From positions 1 to 5,647 of the forward strand of contig JAFTXL010000100.1 of the NCBI GenBank assembly GCA_017464985.1: DNA of 5,647 bases, in the 5' to 3' direction. Shown piece after piece: positions 5,187 to 5,647 of this stretch (positions are counted from its first letter, which is position 1; the number at the start of each line of letters is the position of its first letter). The stretch is from Clostridia bacterium. Its GTDB lineage: Bacteria > Bacillota_A > Clostridia > UBA1212. The position numbers were made by a program, and so were the translations under genes. The notes under the pieces are model-generated. The model was not told the origin of the DNA, made no database searches, and was given only the letters and a program-made list of their open reading frames with translations.

Positions 5187-5647
5187 ATGAAAATCTATAT
5201 AAGCAGTGACATTGAAGGCACTTGTGGTGCCTGTGATTGGAACGAAGCACTTGAAAAAGGAGATCCAAGCTATCTCGGACCTCAAATGACGCGCGAAGTA
5301 AGCGCCGCCGCATCTGCTGCTATTGAATGCGGTGCTGACGAAGTCTATATAAAAGACGCACATGCATCTGCAAGAAATATCACACAGTCTCAACTCCCTA
5401 TAGGAACAAAACTCATCAGAGGCTGGGCGCAGAACATATACAGCATGATGGCAGGCATAGAAAAAGGAAAATTTGATGCTGTTATGTTTACAGGCTATCA
5501 CTCAGGAGCTAAAAGTACAGGCAATCCCCTGTCTCACACTATGATGAGAGCCATAGAATCAATAAAAATAAACGGCGAACACATAAGCGAATTTATGATG
5601 AACGCATACACCGCCGGATATTTCGGCGTCCCTGTATGCTTTATCAG
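5187..5647 (+). CDS. dppA: M55-family D-aminopeptidase (DppA-like), N-terminal part (runs off the right edge)
   Basis: DppA-type enzymes are zinc-dependent aminopeptidases that release N-terminal D-amino acids from short peptides; Bacillus subtilis DppA forms a decameric ring (family knowledge). The 153 codons visible cover about half of a usual 265-280-residue protein. Seen here: SSDIEG (6-11) with metal ligands Asp8 and Glu10, DAHA with His59, GYHSG with His105, SHTMM with His117 (equivalent to the proposed nucleophile) and Glu135 in ISEFM; the 18-residue His117-Glu135 spacing matches the B. subtilis pair as I recall it. There is no signal peptide, so the protein is cytosolic. GGAGG lies 6 nt before the ATG. 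The gene follows trpB by 22 bp with no terminator between them, so it is probably transcribed from the Trp T-box promoter. A specific dpp transport context cannot be judged from this window. Confidence 0.92.
   Translation, partial: MKIYISSDIEGTCGACDWNEALEKGDPSYLGPQMTREVSAAASAAIECGADEVYIKDAHASARNITQSQLPIGTKLIRGWAQNIYSMMAGIEKGKFDAVMFTGYHSGAKSTGNPLSHTMMRAIESIKINGEHISEFMMNAYTAGYFGVPVCFI

Overview
The window reads as chromosomal DNA of a low-to-moderate GC, strictly anaerobic Firmicute, most likely of the class Clostridia (inference). The reasons are [FeFe]-hydrogenase maturation genes, a canonical tryptophan T-box leader, sigma-A-type promoters (TTGACA / TATNAT) and strong AGGAGG-like ribosome binding sites. 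No mobile element, CRISPR array, tRNA or rRNA was seen.

Layout. Everything left of about 3540 is on the minus strand and everything right of it is on the plus strand; two back-to-back promoters sit between 3482 and 3554. Minus strand, in order of transcription: (a) a PadR-family repressor gene followed after 10 bp by a six-TM membrane protein with an N-terminal helical domain of the kind often paired with PadR genes; its promoter is covered by two near-identical operators. (b) A separate unit starting at a promoter near 1859-1887: a structured leader ending in an intrinsic terminator, then a TM1266-type small regulator, hydE and the 5' part of hydG, each gene overlapping the next. HydE and HydG are radical SAM maturases that build the H-cluster of [FeFe]-hydrogenase. 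Plus strand: (c) a tryptophan T-box riboswitch (UGG specifier, TGGC acceptor-binding sequence, terminator) controlling trpB, followed after 22 bp by the start of a dppA-type D-aminopeptidase gene (M55 family) that runs off the window.

The main oddity is trpB. It is full length (405 codons), but codon 253, a glycine in the phosphate-binding loop region of TrpB (Salmonella Gly239 by motif alignment), is UGA instead of GGA. The frame, catalytic residues and normal stop are intact on both sides. UGA ends at least three other genes here, so a general UGA=Gly code is unlikely. A recent nonsense mutation, a strain variant or a base error is the simplest reading; programmed readthrough cannot be excluded.

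The second point of interest is the roughly 90-nt leader with terminator in front of the hydrogenase-maturation operon. I could not assign it to a known riboswitch class. It has a plausible switch between an aptamer-like stem and an antiterminator pairing.
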